Below the pieces are notes generated by a model. That model saw only the letters and a list, made by a program, of their open reading frames with translations. It ran no database searches and was not told the DNA's origin. A stretch of 64,000 nt of DNA. It comes from CAZUTK01 sp964623265 (lineage in GTDB: Bacteria; Electryoneota; B3-LCP). The position numbers and the translations under genes were made by a program. This document shows positions 18,159 through 27,339 of the stretch, in pieces (positions within the stretch are counted from its first letter, which is position 1; every line of letters begins with the position of its first letter). The stretch spans positions 15,731-79,730 of the forward strand of contig CAZUTK010000003.1 in the NCBI GenBank assembly GCA_964623265.1, given 5' to 3'.

Positions 18159-19319
18159 ATGAAGCGAGTTGTCATCTTAGGTTCCACCGGTTCTATCGGC
18201 ACCAGCACCCTGGACGTTATCAGGAATTTGGGGGCGGATTTTCAGGTTCTCGGGCTGGCTGCAAAATCGCGGCTCGAAGTGCTGGCACGCCAGGCGAACG
18301 ATTTTCAGGTGCAGCGCATCGCCATCGCCGACAGCGAGGATGAGCGCGATCTACGCCGCTACCTGAACGGGTACCCGGTGGAAATTTTGAGCGGCGAAGA
18401 GGCGCTTGCGCAGATAGCGGGAGATGCGGAAGCGGACATCGTTGTGAACGCGCTGGTGGGGGGGATCGGCTTGCGCGCCACTCTAACGGCATTGCAGGCA
18501 GGAAAAACCGTTGCGCTTGCCAACAAAGAGAGCATCGTCATGGCAGGCAGATTAATCAATCGGGCGCAGCAAAATTTCGGGGGTAAGCTCGTGCCGATTG
18601 ATTCGGAACATTCGGCGGTTCATCAGTGCTTGCGCGGCGAGAATGCACGAGAGGTAAAGAGACTCATTTTGACTGCATCCGGCGGACCGTTTTTAAGGCG
18701 TAAAAGAGAGAGCTTCCCGTCCATCACGCCGGAAGAAGCGCTGCTGCATCCGAAATGGCAGATGGGACCCAAGATCTCCGTAGACAGCGCCACTCTGATG
18801 AACAAAGGCTTGGAAATCATCGAAGCGCATTATTTATTCTGCTTGCCGCCGGAAGCCATCGAAGTCGTGATCCATCCGCAATCCGTCATTCATTCTTTGG
18901 TCGAATTTGTGGATGGTTCGATCAAGGCGCAATTGTCAATGCCGGATATGCGGCTCCCCATTCAATATGCGCTGACCTATCCGGATCGGTTCGCTGCGCA
19001 TTACATAGACACCGATTTGGTGCGAATCGGTTCGCTCGACTTCGAGACGCCGGATTTCAAACGCTTCCCTTGTCTCAGACTCGCGTACGAAGCTTTGCGA
19101 ATGGGGGAGGGTTACCCCGCGGTGCTCAGCGCAGCAAATGAAATTGCAGTGCAATCATTTCTGGAGAAAAAACTGGCGTTCGATCGCATCCCATCCGTGA
19201 TTGAAGCCGCATTGCAGGCGTTTTCCCCGCCGCAGATAACAGAAATCGAAGACGTAATCCAGGTGGATCTTTGGGCGCGGGAGTATGCGCATACTTTGAT
19301 CGGAACGAAGGAAATCTGA
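18159..19319 (+). CDS. dxr: 1-deoxy-D-xylulose 5-phosphate reductoisomerase
   Basis: Second step of the MEP isoprenoid pathway: converts DXP to MEP with NADPH. The 386-residue protein has the NADPH-binding GSTGSIGTSTLDVI at the N-terminus, ANKESIVMAG, PIDSEHSA with metal ligands, SGGPF and SATLMNKGLEIIEAHYLF. The ATG at 18159 places GSTGSIG at residue 8, as in the family; the open frame extends further upstream over the preceding gene but without homology. rseP follows after 4 bases, as in many bacteria. Confidence 0.96.
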   Translation: MKRVVILGSTGSIGTSTLDVIRNLGADFQVLGLAAKSRLEVLARQANDFQVQRIAIADSEDERDLRRYLNGYPVEILSGEEALAQIAGDAEADIVVNALVGGIGLRATLTALQAGKTVALANKESIVMAGRLINRAQQNFGGKLVPIDSEHSAVHQCLRGENAREVKRLILTASGGPFLRRKRESFPSITPEEALLHPKWQMGPKISVDSATLMNKGLEIIEAHYLFCLPPEAIEVVIHPQSVIHSLVEFVDGSIKAQLSMPDMRLPIQYALTYPDRFAAHYIDTDLVRIGSLDFETPDFKRFPCLRLAYEALRMGEGYPAVLSAANEIAVQSFLEKKLAFDRIPSVIEAALQAFSPPQITEIEDVIQVDLWAREYAHTLIGTKEI

Positions 19320-19323
19320 ACCG

Positions 19324-20394
19324 ATGATTTTGACGATATTATCCTTCATCATCGTTCTGGGCGTGATCATCTTTGTTCACGAACTGGGGCATTTCTTGGC
19401 TGCCAAGCTCGTGGGGATCCGGGTGGAAACCTTTTCTCTCGGGTTTCCGCCCAAGATGGTGTCCAAAAAAATCGGTGATACGGAATACGTCATCGCCTGG
19501 GTGCCGCTGGGGGGGTACGTCAAGATGGCGGGCATGGTGGATGAAAGCATGGACGATAAACCCTTGACGGGGGCTCCCTGGGAATTTATGTCTAAAAATT
19601 TCCGGCAAAAAATTTTCGTGATTTCCGCCGGTGTGATCATGAACTTTCTGCTGGGAATCGCCGTTTTCTTCGCCTTGACCTGGATCATCGGTGTAGCTCA
19701 GGTGGATAAGCCGATCGTAGGTTACGTCGTGCCGGATTATCCGGCGGCAGCTGCCGGCATTCAGGTCGGCGATCGCATCGTCTCCATCAACGGCGACTCG
19801 ATCGCAACCTGGGCGCAGTTGACGCAGATCATCCATTCCAACACAGGCGAAGAGATTTTGATCCGTTGGCAGCGGGGAGATCAATTGGATTCCGCCCGCA
19901 TCGCGCCGATTCAGAAAGAATTCACGCAGGGCGATTCCACATTCACGTTGGGTTTGATCGGCATCAATCCGAAACCCCAATTTCAGAAAGTAGGCTTTTT
20001 CCGCTCCATCATCCGTGGCTTTGAAATCACCGGCTTCATCATTGCACAGAGTCTGAAAGTCGTCAAAATGCTGATCCTCGGACAGACTTCCTTGAACGAT
20101 GTAGCAGGTCCAGTGGGTATCGCTCAGATTTCCGGCCAGACAATCCGTTCAGGCGCAGTGGATTTCATTTCGCTGATCGCTCAGGTTTCCGTGAGCATCG
20201 GTCTGTTGAACATTTTACCCTTCCCGGTTCTGGATGGCGGGCATATTGTATTTATCCTGATCGAAGCCGTTCTGCGGCGTCCCATATCCACAAAAGTGAA
20301 GCTGAACGTCCAGAAGGTGGGGTTGGCGCTGATTCTCGCATTCTTCCTTCTTGTGACATATCACGACATCTTGCGAATCGTTTTCGGCCCATAA
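19324..20394 (+). CDS. rseP: Site-2 protease RseP-type zinc metalloprotease
   Basis: Intramembrane metalloprotease, 356 residues, which in relatives cleaves anti-sigma factors or signal-peptide remnants. The zinc-binding HELGHFLAAK is in the first membrane segment (residues 18-27), a single PDZ domain spans about residues 125-200 (AAAAGIQVGDRIVSINGD), and the C-terminal NILPFPVLDGGH supplies the third ligand. It follows dxr and shares one base with the next ATG. Confidence 0.94.
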   Translation: MILTILSFIIVLGVIIFVHELGHFLAAKLVGIRVETFSLGFPPKMVSKKIGDTEYVIAWVPLGGYVKMAGMVDESMDDKPLTGAPWEFMSKNFRQKIFVISAGVIMNFLLGIAVFFALTWIIGVAQVDKPIVGYVVPDYPAAAAGIQVGDRIVSINGDSIATWAQLTQIIHSNTGEEILIRWQRGDQLDSARIAPIQKEFTQGDSTFTLGLIGINPKPQFQKVGFFRSIIRGFEITGFIIAQSLKVVKMLILGQTSLNDVAGPVGIAQISGQTIRSGAVDFISLIAQVSVSIGLLNILPFPVLDGGHIVFILIEAVLRRPISTKVKLNVQKVGLALILAFFLLVTYHDILRIVFGP

Positions 20395-21779
20395 TGACGA
20401 AATACCAACAAGCGATATTATTACTCTTGGGGTGCGCGCTCTTCCTCGCAGGATGTTCGGCGACGAAGGCGCCGCCGCCCAGCATTCCCGAACCTGAACC
20501 ACAACAGCAACCGGATCCCCGCGCGCTGGATTTTTTCATCCGCGGTGTCATCTATGATCAGCAGGGCGATGTAACGAAGGCGATCGCGGAATACCGAAAA
20601 GCATTGCAATTCGACCCGACCGCTGCGAGCATTTACATCGCCCTGGCCGAAGATTACCTCGCCCTGAAACTGGTGGATGATGCGATTATCCATCTCTATG
20701 CGGCTCTGAGCGTAGATTCCACCAACGTCACGGCTCTGGAATTCTTGAGCGACTTGTTGCTGGAGACGGGACGTTTGGATTCAGCGTTTTCATTAGCTCA
20801 ACGGCTGATCGCGCTTTATCCGGAAGAAATCCAATATCGCCGCAACCTCGCCGGTTTATATTTGCGCGCGAATCGGATCGCCGACGCCATCCTGCAATAC
20901 GAAGAAATCCTCAAAATGCATCCGCATGATCTGGAAACTCTAAGCCAGGTCAGCTCGCTCTATATCGCCCTGAAGGATTATCAGAAAGCCCTGCAAATTT
21001 CTCTGCAGCTCTTCGCTCTCGATTCAACCGATGACCGAGTGGCATTTACGATTGCATCCTTATACGCTGAAATGAAGGAGACAGAAGAGGCGGATCAGTA
21101 TTTCGAACGCGTCCTGCAACTGAACCCGGATGATCCCCGCTATTTCGCCAATTGGGCGTATTTTCATATGAATCAGAATGAATATCCCCGCGCGATCGAG
21201 ATCCTGAAAAAAGGCTCTGCGCACCACCCTTTGAACGCGGACATCTGGGCACTGCTCGGATCCGCATATGAACGCGCAGGGAATGATCCTGAAGCGCTGA
21301 AGGCGTTGGATCGCGCGCTCGAATTGGATGCGACAAAATTAGGACCTTACATCACACTCGGGTTCATTTACGATAAACAGGGGAATTTTGAAAAAGCCCT
21401 GGAAGTGTACGATCAAGCACTGGCAATCGCGCCGGAAGATCCGTTGCTGCTGAACAATTACGCTTACTTATTGGCGCAACGGGGGATCCGCCTGGATGAA
21501 GCCCTGGCAAAAGCTCAGGTTGCGCTTCAAAAGAGCCCGGACAATTCTTCTTATTTAGATACGATGGGTTGGATTTACTACGGTTTGAAACAATACGACG
21601 CCGCCCGCGATTATCTTGAAAAAGCTCTGGAGAAAGATCCGGAAAACGCTACCATCCTGGATCATCTCGGAGACGTGTACGCCGCGCTGGGGGATCATCA
21701 AACCGCAAGATTATACTGGCAGAAGGCATTGCAGCAGGAACCGGAAAATCATCAAATCCGCGAGAAGCTGATGCAATGA
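20394..21779 (+). CDS. TPR-repeat lipoprotein
   Basis: Predicted envelope lipoprotein of 461 residues with a lipobox (LLLGCALFLAGC), a Pro/Gln-rich linker (PPPSIPEPEPQQQPDP) and about ten tetratricopeptide repeats to the C-terminus, for example ATILDHLGDVYAALGDHQTA. The pattern resembles the many TPR outer-membrane lipoproteins of FCB genomes. The start shares one base with the rseP stop and the stop overlaps the following lipoprotein by four bases, so the two lipoproteins are likely made together. Confidence 0.85.
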   Translation: MTKYQQAILLLLGCALFLAGCSATKAPPPSIPEPEPQQQPDPRALDFFIRGVIYDQQGDVTKAIAEYRKALQFDPTAASIYIALAEDYLALKLVDDAIIHLYAALSVDSTNVTALEFLSDLLLETGRLDSAFSLAQRLIALYPEEIQYRRNLAGLYLRANRIADAILQYEEILKMHPHDLETLSQVSSLYIALKDYQKALQISLQLFALDSTDDRVAFTIASLYAEMKETEEADQYFERVLQLNPDDPRYFANWAYFHMNQNEYPRAIEILKKGSAHHPLNADIWALLGSAYERAGNDPEALKALDRALELDATKLGPYITLGFIYDKQGNFEKALEVYDQALAIAPEDPLLLNNYAYLLAQRGIRLDEALAKAQVALQKSPDNSSYLDTMGWIYYGLKQYDAARDYLEKALEKDPENATILDHLGDVYAALGDHQTARLYWQKALQQEPENHQIREKLMQ

Positions 21780-22597
21780 ACGCGGTGATTGGATTGCTGA
21801 AACTCCGGATTGCCTTCATCCTGTGCGCGTTGCTTTTCACGGGGTGTGCGACTCGAACGCAGCGCATCGTAGAACATCCGTCACCGACCGCCTCGGATAT
21901 CATCAGGAGAATCAGCGAGAATCGGGATCGTTTCAATGACTTTTCCGCATCGGGAATCATCAGAATTCGCGGCACAGAGATCCAATCCGCAGCTTTTGGA
22001 TTCACGACGGCATATTTGCAGCCGGATTTTCTGAAGGTCGCTTTTTTAGGACCTTTCGGAGTGAATCTCGGCAGAATCGTGATGAAGAATAACGAATACG
22101 AGGTGGATTTCGGCGGCCATTATTACGGTGAAGGCAGGCTGGACGAGCTTCATCCCCTCCGATTCATTTCTTCAGATCTTTCCGGTTCCGATTTGCTGCA
22201 ACTTTTTCTGCCGCTGACTTCCTGCAATATGAAGCTGGATTTAATCCGTCTGACGATGGATGAAACGGAACATCGGTATCGGTTGTCAGAATTCGACGCG
22301 CAGTTTGCGCGTCACTTCTGGGTGCATCCCGACTACCCTGTTTTTTCGGAAGCATTGATCCTCAATGTCAAGGGGGACACCGTAAGCTTTCGGGAATCCA
22401 GAAGGATAAAGCAACAGCGGGGAGTCCATTTGCCCACTGAATGGGTCGTTCAACTTGGCGAAGGCGAAGCTGCAATAACCTGCGAAGTAGAACTTTCGAA
22501 ATATCATATTGATCGCGGGTTGATTCCGAAGGACTTTGCGTTTTCACGCCGGATTCAATCGGAATTCGATTCGACTGAGGTGGAACTTGAGCGGTGA
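21776..22597 (+). CDS. LolB/DUF4292-like outer-membrane lipoprotein
   Basis: Lipoprotein of 273 residues; the lipobox is LLFTGC at residues 20-25. The mature part begins ASDIIRRISENRDRFNDFSASGIIRI and continues as a LolA/LolB-like strand pattern (FLKVAFLGPFGVNLGRIVMKNNEYEVDF), which matches the DUF4292 type common in this superphylum. A role in lipoprotein localisation is an inference from the fold. It overlaps the TPR gene upstream and the glycosyltransferase downstream. Confidence 0.7.
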   Translation: MNAVIGLLKLRIAFILCALLFTGCATRTQRIVEHPSPTASDIIRRISENRDRFNDFSASGIIRIRGTEIQSAAFGFTTAYLQPDFLKVAFLGPFGVNLGRIVMKNNEYEVDFGGHYYGEGRLDELHPLRFISSDLSGSDLLQLFLPLTSCNMKLDLIRLTMDETEHRYRLSEFDAQFARHFWVHPDYPVFSEALILNVKGDTVSFRESRRIKQQRGVHLPTEWVVQLGEGEAAITCEVELSKYHIDRGLIPKDFAFSRRIQSEFDSTEVELER

Positions 22598-23537
22598 AGT
22601 GGCGATTTCCGTTGTTGTACCGCTGTTTAATGAAGCGGAATCTCTCCCGGAGCTTCATGAGAAACTGAGCGAAGTTCTCGCGTCTTGCGAAAGTTATGAG
22701 ATTATATATGTGGATGACGGCAGCAATGATCCTTCATTAAGTGTGCTGGATGGCTTCCGGAACAAAGATCCCCATGTGCGCATTATCTCATTTCGCAGGA
22801 ATTATGGAAAATCTGCTGCGCTGCGCGTCGGCTTTGATTATGCTCAGGGGCGGTATATCATCACTCTGGATGCAGATTTACAGGACGATCCTTATGAAAT
22901 CCCCAATCTGCTGGCGAAACTCGATGAGGGATACGATCTGATTTCCGGTTGGAAAAAGAAAAGGTATGACCCGATCAGTAAAACCGTCCCTTCTAAATTC
23001 TTCAATTTCGTCACAGGAAGGCTTTCCGGTTTGAAAATTCACGATTTCAACTGTGGTCTGAAAGCCTACCGGCGCGAAGTGACGGAAGTGATCCCCGTAT
23101 ATGGAGAATTGCATCGCTTTCTCCCGGCATTGGCGCATTGGGAAGGCTTCCGGGTCAGTGAGATTCCGGTGCGGCACCATCCGAGAAAGTACGGACACAC
23201 CAAATTCGGTGTGTCCCGCTTCATCAGCGGCACCCTCGATTTAATTACCATCTTGTTTCTCGCCCGCTATATCAAGAAGCCGATGCACTTATTCGGCGTC
23301 GCCGGGCTGCTGGTGACTCTGATCGGGTTCGCCGTTCTCGCCTATCTGACATGGGGTTGGATCCATGGGATCTGGATCGGCAACCGCCCACTGTTTTTCC
23401 TCGGGATTTTGCTGGTCGTCTTCGGAGCGCAGTCCTTTTCGCTCGGACTGATCGGAGAACAATTGGCGCGGTTCCAGCAGGATCGCCGGGACTACCTCTG
23501 CAAACGAATCGAAGGTTTCGAGCGGCGGAAGCAGTGA
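22587..23537 (+). CDS. Family 2 glycosyltransferase, DPM/GtrB type
   Basis: Membrane-bound GT-A transferase of 316 residues, of the type that loads a sugar on undecaprenyl phosphate. The catalytic domain has ISVVVPLFNEAESLPEL, YVDDGSNDPS, TLDADLQDDP (DxD) and the conserved HRFLPAL; two membrane segments follow (LFGVAGLLVTLIGFAVLAYL; LFFLGILLVVFGAQSFSLGL). The start is uncertain: TTG at 22587 has GAGGTGG upstream, while a GTG at 22599 is also plausible. Donor sugar unknown. Confidence 0.85.
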   Translation: MSGEVAISVVVPLFNEAESLPELHEKLSEVLASCESYEIIYVDDGSNDPSLSVLDGFRNKDPHVRIISFRRNYGKSAALRVGFDYAQGRYIITLDADLQDDPYEIPNLLAKLDEGYDLISGWKKKRYDPISKTVPSKFFNFVTGRLSGLKIHDFNCGLKAYRREVTEVIPVYGELHRFLPALAHWEGFRVSEIPVRHHPRKYGHTKFGVSRFISGTLDLITILFLARYIKKPMHLFGVAGLLVTLIGFAVLAYLTWGWIHGIWIGNRPLFFLGILLVVFGAQSFSLGLIGEQLARFQQDRRDYLCKRIEGFERRKQ

Positions 23538-24727
23538 AATTCCATTTGGTTGGACCGTATTACCCGCTTCGCGGAGGCATTGCACAATATATCGCGCTGT
23601 TGGGACGCCGCTTGGAAGAAGAAGGACATCAGGTCAAGGTGCTCGCCTTTCGCAAGCAATTCCCCAAATTTCTCTTCCCCGGACAAACTCAGATCGAAAC
23701 CAGCGCGCATTACATCCGCCTGGAAGCAGAGGCGGTTTTCGTCCCCTGGAACCCATGGAGCTGGTTTAAAACGTTCTATACAGCCCGCCGCGACTCCCCC
23801 GATGCTCTCGTCTTTAAATACTGGATGCCTTTTTTTGCCCCGGGATTCACCGCAGTCTGCCGGTTGGTGCGGTCTTTCACTCGTGCGAAAGTGATATTCA
23901 TCCTGGATAATGTCATCCCGCACGAACGACGACCGGGCGATCGCTTTTTGACTCGCCTGGCGTTTCGTTGGGTAGACGGCTTTATCGTGCAATCACAAGC
24001 TGTGCGGAAAGATCTTGAGGCCTGGTTTCCAGAAGCGAAGAACCGCAGGATCGCCTTCGTGCCGCATCCCGTTTATGATTGCTATGATGAAACTGAAGTG
24101 AGCCGGGAAGAAGCGCGCATTCGTTCGGGAGTCCCGCAACAGGGAAAGCTCATTCTGTTTTTCGGTTTGGTGAGACGTTACAAAGGTTTGGATACTCTGT
24201 TGGAAGCGATGCCCGCGATCCGCGCCGGCATAAAAGAACCGATCCATCTGCTTATCGCCGGTGAGTTTTACGAACCGGAAGAGATTTACCTCGATTTGAT
24301 CCAAAAGCTCGAACTGCAGGAATCTGTCACGGTCGTGAACCGATACATTCCCAACGAAGAAGTCGGAATCTACTTTCGCGCTGCGGATCTCCTCGTCTTG
24401 CCATATCGCTCAGCGACGCAGTCCGGTATACTGCAGGTCGCTCAGAATTTCGGCACGCCGGTAATTTCCACAACCGTAGGCGGTCTGCCGGAAGCCGCGG
24501 GCGTCGATGCAGGAGAAGGAGCTGTGCTTTCGCCGGACCGCTTAGTGCCGCCGGAAAACCCGGAAAAACTCGCGGAGGCGGTCATCCGCTATTTTTCGCG
24601 AAATGCTGATTCCCAATCGCTTGCGAAAAAAAAATCTGCAGACGCAAGAGAAACCTGGTCAAGGTTGATCCAAGCGCTGATATCGTTGGTTAAAGATGAT
24701 GAAAAGGAAAATCTACAAATCACTTGA
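23534..24727 (+). CDS. Family 4 glycosyltransferase
   Basis: GT-B glycosyltransferase of 397 residues. The N-terminus reads MKFHLVGPYYPLRGGIAQY from a GTG that overlaps the preceding stop (GTGA). The C-terminal Glycos_transf_1 domain shows ILFFGLVRRYKGLDTLLEA and the E-x7-E region (DLLVLPYRSATQSGILQVAQ), here with the first acidic position replaced. With the neighbouring GT2 it probably works on a surface polysaccharide or glycolipid. The -35 element of the rplM promoter overlaps its stop codon. Confidence 0.85.
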   Translation: MKFHLVGPYYPLRGGIAQYIALLGRRLEEEGHQVKVLAFRKQFPKFLFPGQTQIETSAHYIRLEAEAVFVPWNPWSWFKTFYTARRDSPDALVFKYWMPFFAPGFTAVCRLVRSFTRAKVIFILDNVIPHERRPGDRFLTRLAFRWVDGFIVQSQAVRKDLEAWFPEAKNRRIAFVPHPVYDCYDETEVSREEARIRSGVPQQGKLILFFGLVRRYKGLDTLLEAMPAIRAGIKEPIHLLIAGEFYEPEEIYLDLIQKLELQESVTVVNRYIPNEEVGIYFRAADLLVLPYRSATQSGILQVAQNFGTPVISTTVGGLPEAAGVDAGEGAVLSPDRLVPPENPEKLAEAVIRYFSRNADSQSLAKKKSADARETWSRLIQALISLVKDDEKENLQIT

Positions 24728-24752
24728 CTTTGAAGAAAATATTACATAAATT
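24724..24752 (+). promoter_or_regulatory. Sigma-70-type promoter of the rplM operon
   Basis: TTGACT (24724-24729), 17-base spacer, TAAATT (24747-24752), 27 bases before the rplM GTG. The hexamers and spacing are identical to those upstream of mtnA. Confidence 0.65.
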
Positions 24753-24779
24753 TCTTTCTTAAATAAATTTGGGATCAAT

Positions 24780-25208
24780 GTGAAGACGTATCATTCCAAA
24801 CCGGCTGAAGTGGATCGCAAATGGTACATCGTGGACGCCGACGGCATGGTGTTGGGCAGATTGGCTTCCCGCATCGCTGCGATCCTGCGCGGAAAGCATA
24901 AACCAACCTTTTCGCCGCATCTGGATTCCGGCGATTTCGTCATCGTGATCAATGCGGAAAAGGTGCGAGTCACTGGAAAAAAAGAAGAGCAAAAAATCTA
25001 TTTTCGGCATACGGAATATCCCGGCGGCGACCGCTATACAACTCTGTCTCAAATGCGCAACAAGCATCCCGAACGGATCATCCGCCATGCCGTCAAAGGG
25101 ATGCTGCCGCGAGGTCCGTTGGGATACAGGCAGATCCGGAAACTGAAGGTCTATGCGGGGAGCGAACATCCGCATGAAGCACAGCGGCCGCTACCTCTGC
25201 CGGCGTAG
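24780..25208 (+). CDS. rplM: 50S ribosomal protein L13
   Basis: Early-assembly protein of the large subunit, 142 residues, starting at GTG (no ATG in frame nearby). Family motifs are RKWYIVDADGMVLGRLASRIA, ILRGKHKPTFSPHLDSGDFV, YPGG and the L13 signature VKGMLPRGPLGYRQIRKLKVY. It heads the rplM-rpsI pair found in most bacteria. Confidence 0.97.
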   Translation: MKTYHSKPAEVDRKWYIVDADGMVLGRLASRIAAILRGKHKPTFSPHLDSGDFVIVINAEKVRVTGKKEEQKIYFRHTEYPGGDRYTTLSQMRNKHPERIIRHAVKGMLPRGPLGYRQIRKLKVYAGSEHPHEAQRPLPLPA

Positions 25209-25231
25209 TCGCGATCAAAGAAGAGGAGGAG

Positions 25232-25636
25232 ATGACTGCATCCGATAGTTCTCAAAAAATTTACGCCACAGGACGGCGCAAAACGTCCATCGCCCGCGTC
25301 TGGTTGATGCCCGGCGAAGGAAAATTGATTGTCAACGGCATGGACTTCCTCGCTTATTTCGGCCGGGAAACCCTGAAGATGATGGTCGAGCAACCCTTTG
25401 AAGTTCTCCAGGCAGTGGGAAAGTTTGATGTGGAAGCGAAGGTGCGCGGCGGCGGAAAAGCCGGCCAAGCCGGAGCGATGCGCCTGGGGATTTCCCGCGC
25501 CCTGAATCAATTGAATCCGGAATTTCACACGGAATCGAAGAAGAATCAATTCCTCACACGCGACCCTCGAGAAAAAGAACGCAAAAAGTACGGCCAACCC
25601 GGCGCACGCAAGCGTTTCCAGTACTCGAAACGATAA
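25232..25636 (+). CDS. rpsI: 30S ribosomal protein S9
   Basis: Small-subunit protein whose C-terminal tail reaches the P site. The 134-residue protein shows ATGRRKTSIARVWL, the S9 signature VRGGGKAGQAGAMRLGISRAL and the basic C-terminus KYGQPGARKRFQYSKR. It has a strong GAGGAGGAG ribosome site and follows rplM by 23 bases. Confidence 0.97.
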   Translation: MTASDSSQKIYATGRRKTSIARVWLMPGEGKLIVNGMDFLAYFGRETLKMMVEQPFEVLQAVGKFDVEAKVRGGGKAGQAGAMRLGISRALNQLNPEFHTESKKNQFLTRDPREKERKKYGQPGARKRFQYSKR

Positions 25637-25765
25637 ATCCATTTCAAACTTGGCAATCATCGCAATCACACACCTCTGGATCACTGTTTGGGTGTCCCGT
25701 TGATTTGGGATTGGACGGTGAGTCGAAAGAGGTGGACGAACAACCCGTTTAAGAAAGAGGAATGT
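25637..25765 (+). promoter_or_regulatory. rpsI-rpsB intergenic leader, no clear promoter
   Basis: This 129-base stretch has no gene. I see no convincing sigma-70 hexamers and only a short ribosome site (AGAGG) before rpsB. Autoregulatory leaders ahead of rpsB are known in other bacteria, so a protein-binding RNA structure is possible, but I cannot identify one by eye. Confidence 0.3.
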
Positions 25766-26665
25766 ATGCCTGTTGTATCCATTCAACAATTATTGATGGC
25801 CGGAGCGCATTTCGGTCACCTAACAAGGCGCTGGAATCCGAAGATGAAGAAGTACATCTTCGGCTCCAATCACGGCATTCATATCATTGACCTGAAGAAA
25901 ACACAAGCCTGCATTGATGCGAGCTGCAAAGCGGTGCAGGAGATTGTGAAAAGCGGTGAAAAAGTGCTCTTTGTCGGCACGAAAAAACAAGCAAAAGACA
26001 TCATCCGCCATGAAGCGACCCGCGTCAATATGCCTTATGTTTGCGAGCGCTGGCTGGGCGGTATGCTGACGAACTTCGCCACCATCCGCAAGAGCCTGAA
26101 AACTCTGCAGAATTACGAGAAGATGGCTACGGACGGCACTTATGAGAAAATCTCTAAAAAAGAACGTTTGATGATTGATAAAGACCGCGGCAAACTGGAA
26201 AAAGCTTTGGGAGGAATTCGCGAAATGAAGAAGCTCCCGGGCGCGGTTTTCATCGTAGATATCAAAAAGGAGCATATTGCCGTTTCAGAAGCCAGAAAAT
26301 TGAATATTCCTATCATCGCCATCGTGGACACCAATGTAGATCCGGAGATCATAGATTATCCCATTCCCGCCAATGACGATGCCTTTAAGTCCATCGGCTT
26401 GATCACGCGCGCCTTGACGGATGCCATTGAAGAAGCTGCTGTAGTCGCCGCTGAACGACAAATGGAGGAGGCTGAGGTCACGACAGGGCACATAGAGAAA
26501 CCTGAACGGGAACAGCGGGATCTGGCGCGCAGACGCAGACCGCGCCGCCGTATTCCGCGGCAGCGAACGGGAGGCGAGCCGGTTTCAGCGGCTGAATCCG
26601 CCGACGGCGCCGAGAATGTGGAGCCGCAGCCTCCGATGGACCCTCCCGCGGCCGATAATCCCTGA
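25766..26665 (+). CDS. rpsB: 30S ribosomal protein S2 with C-terminal extension
   Basis: The 299-residue protein has the S2 core: MAGAHFGHLTRRWNPKMKKYI, RWLGGMLTNFATI and PAVF-type sequence (LPGAVFIVDIKKEHIA), then DTNVDPEIIDYPIPANDDA. After about residue 245 an arginine-rich block (LARRRRPRRRIPRQR) and an acidic, Pro/Ala-rich tail extend beyond the usual length. The open frame continues upstream to 25688 but homology begins at the ATG at 25766, which has AGAGG upstream. tsf follows, the usual order. Confidence 0.96.
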   Translation: MPVVSIQQLLMAGAHFGHLTRRWNPKMKKYIFGSNHGIHIIDLKKTQACIDASCKAVQEIVKSGEKVLFVGTKKQAKDIIRHEATRVNMPYVCERWLGGMLTNFATIRKSLKTLQNYEKMATDGTYEKISKKERLMIDKDRGKLEKALGGIREMKKLPGAVFIVDIKKEHIAVSEARKLNIPIIAIVDTNVDPEIIDYPIPANDDAFKSIGLITRALTDAIEEAAVVAAERQMEEAEVTTGHIEKPEREQRDLARRRRPRRRIPRQRTGGEPVSAAESADGAENVEPQPPMDPPAADNP

Positions 26666-26731
26666 TTCACAGCGAAGAGTCCTTTAAACAAATCACAATC
26701 CTGTAAAAGAAGAATTGATATAGGAGACTCC

Positions 26732-27331
26732 ATGGAGATCACTTCATCCAAAGTGAAGGAATTGCGTGAGAAAACGGGCGCCGGCATGATGGACTGTAAA
26801 AATGCGCTCGTAGAAGCTGAAGGGAACGAGGAAAAAGCGATAGAGCTTCTGCGAAAAAAAGGGCTCTCCCGCGTAGAAAAACGATCGAGCCGCGAAGCGA
26901 GGGAAGGCTTGATCGAAGCCTACATCCATACCGGCGCCAAACTGGGAGTCTTACTGGAACTGAACTGCGAAACTGATTTCGTCGCCAAGACAAATGAGTT
27001 CAAGACGCTGGCACGCGAAATAGCCTTGCATATCGCCGCAGCAAATCCCTTAGCCGTCTCCCGGGAAGATATTCCCGCGGAAACCATCGAAAAGGAGAAA
27101 GAAATCTACAAGGCGCAATTGGAATCGGAAGGGAAGAAAAAACCGACGGAAGTGATGGAAAAAATCATCAACGGCAAGTTGGATAAATTCTACGCAGAAG
27201 TGTGCCTGCTCGAACAACCCAATGTGAAATACCAGGATAAAACTGTGGGGGACTTGATCAACGAAACCGCGGCGAAACTGGGAGAAAACATCGTCTTGAA
27301 ACGCTTCAGCCGATTCAAAATCGGGGAGTAA
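26732..27331 (+). CDS. tsf: Elongation factor Ts
   Basis: Nucleotide-exchange factor for EF-Tu, 199 residues, the short form lacking the longer C-terminal core of E. coli. It shows VKELREKTGAGMMDCKNAL, the second signature ELNCETDFVAK, and the C-terminal LLEQPNVKYQDKTVGDLI. A good ribosome site (TAGGAG) precedes the ATG; pyrH begins 8 bases after the stop. Confidence 0.97.
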   Translation: MEITSSKVKELREKTGAGMMDCKNALVEAEGNEEKAIELLRKKGLSRVEKRSSREAREGLIEAYIHTGAKLGVLLELNCETDFVAKTNEFKTLAREIALHIAAANPLAVSREDIPAETIEKEKEIYKAQLESEGKKKPTEVMEKIINGKLDKFYAEVCLLEQPNVKYQDKTVGDLINETAAKLGENIVLKRFSRFKIGE

Positions 27332-27339
27332 ACAGCCGA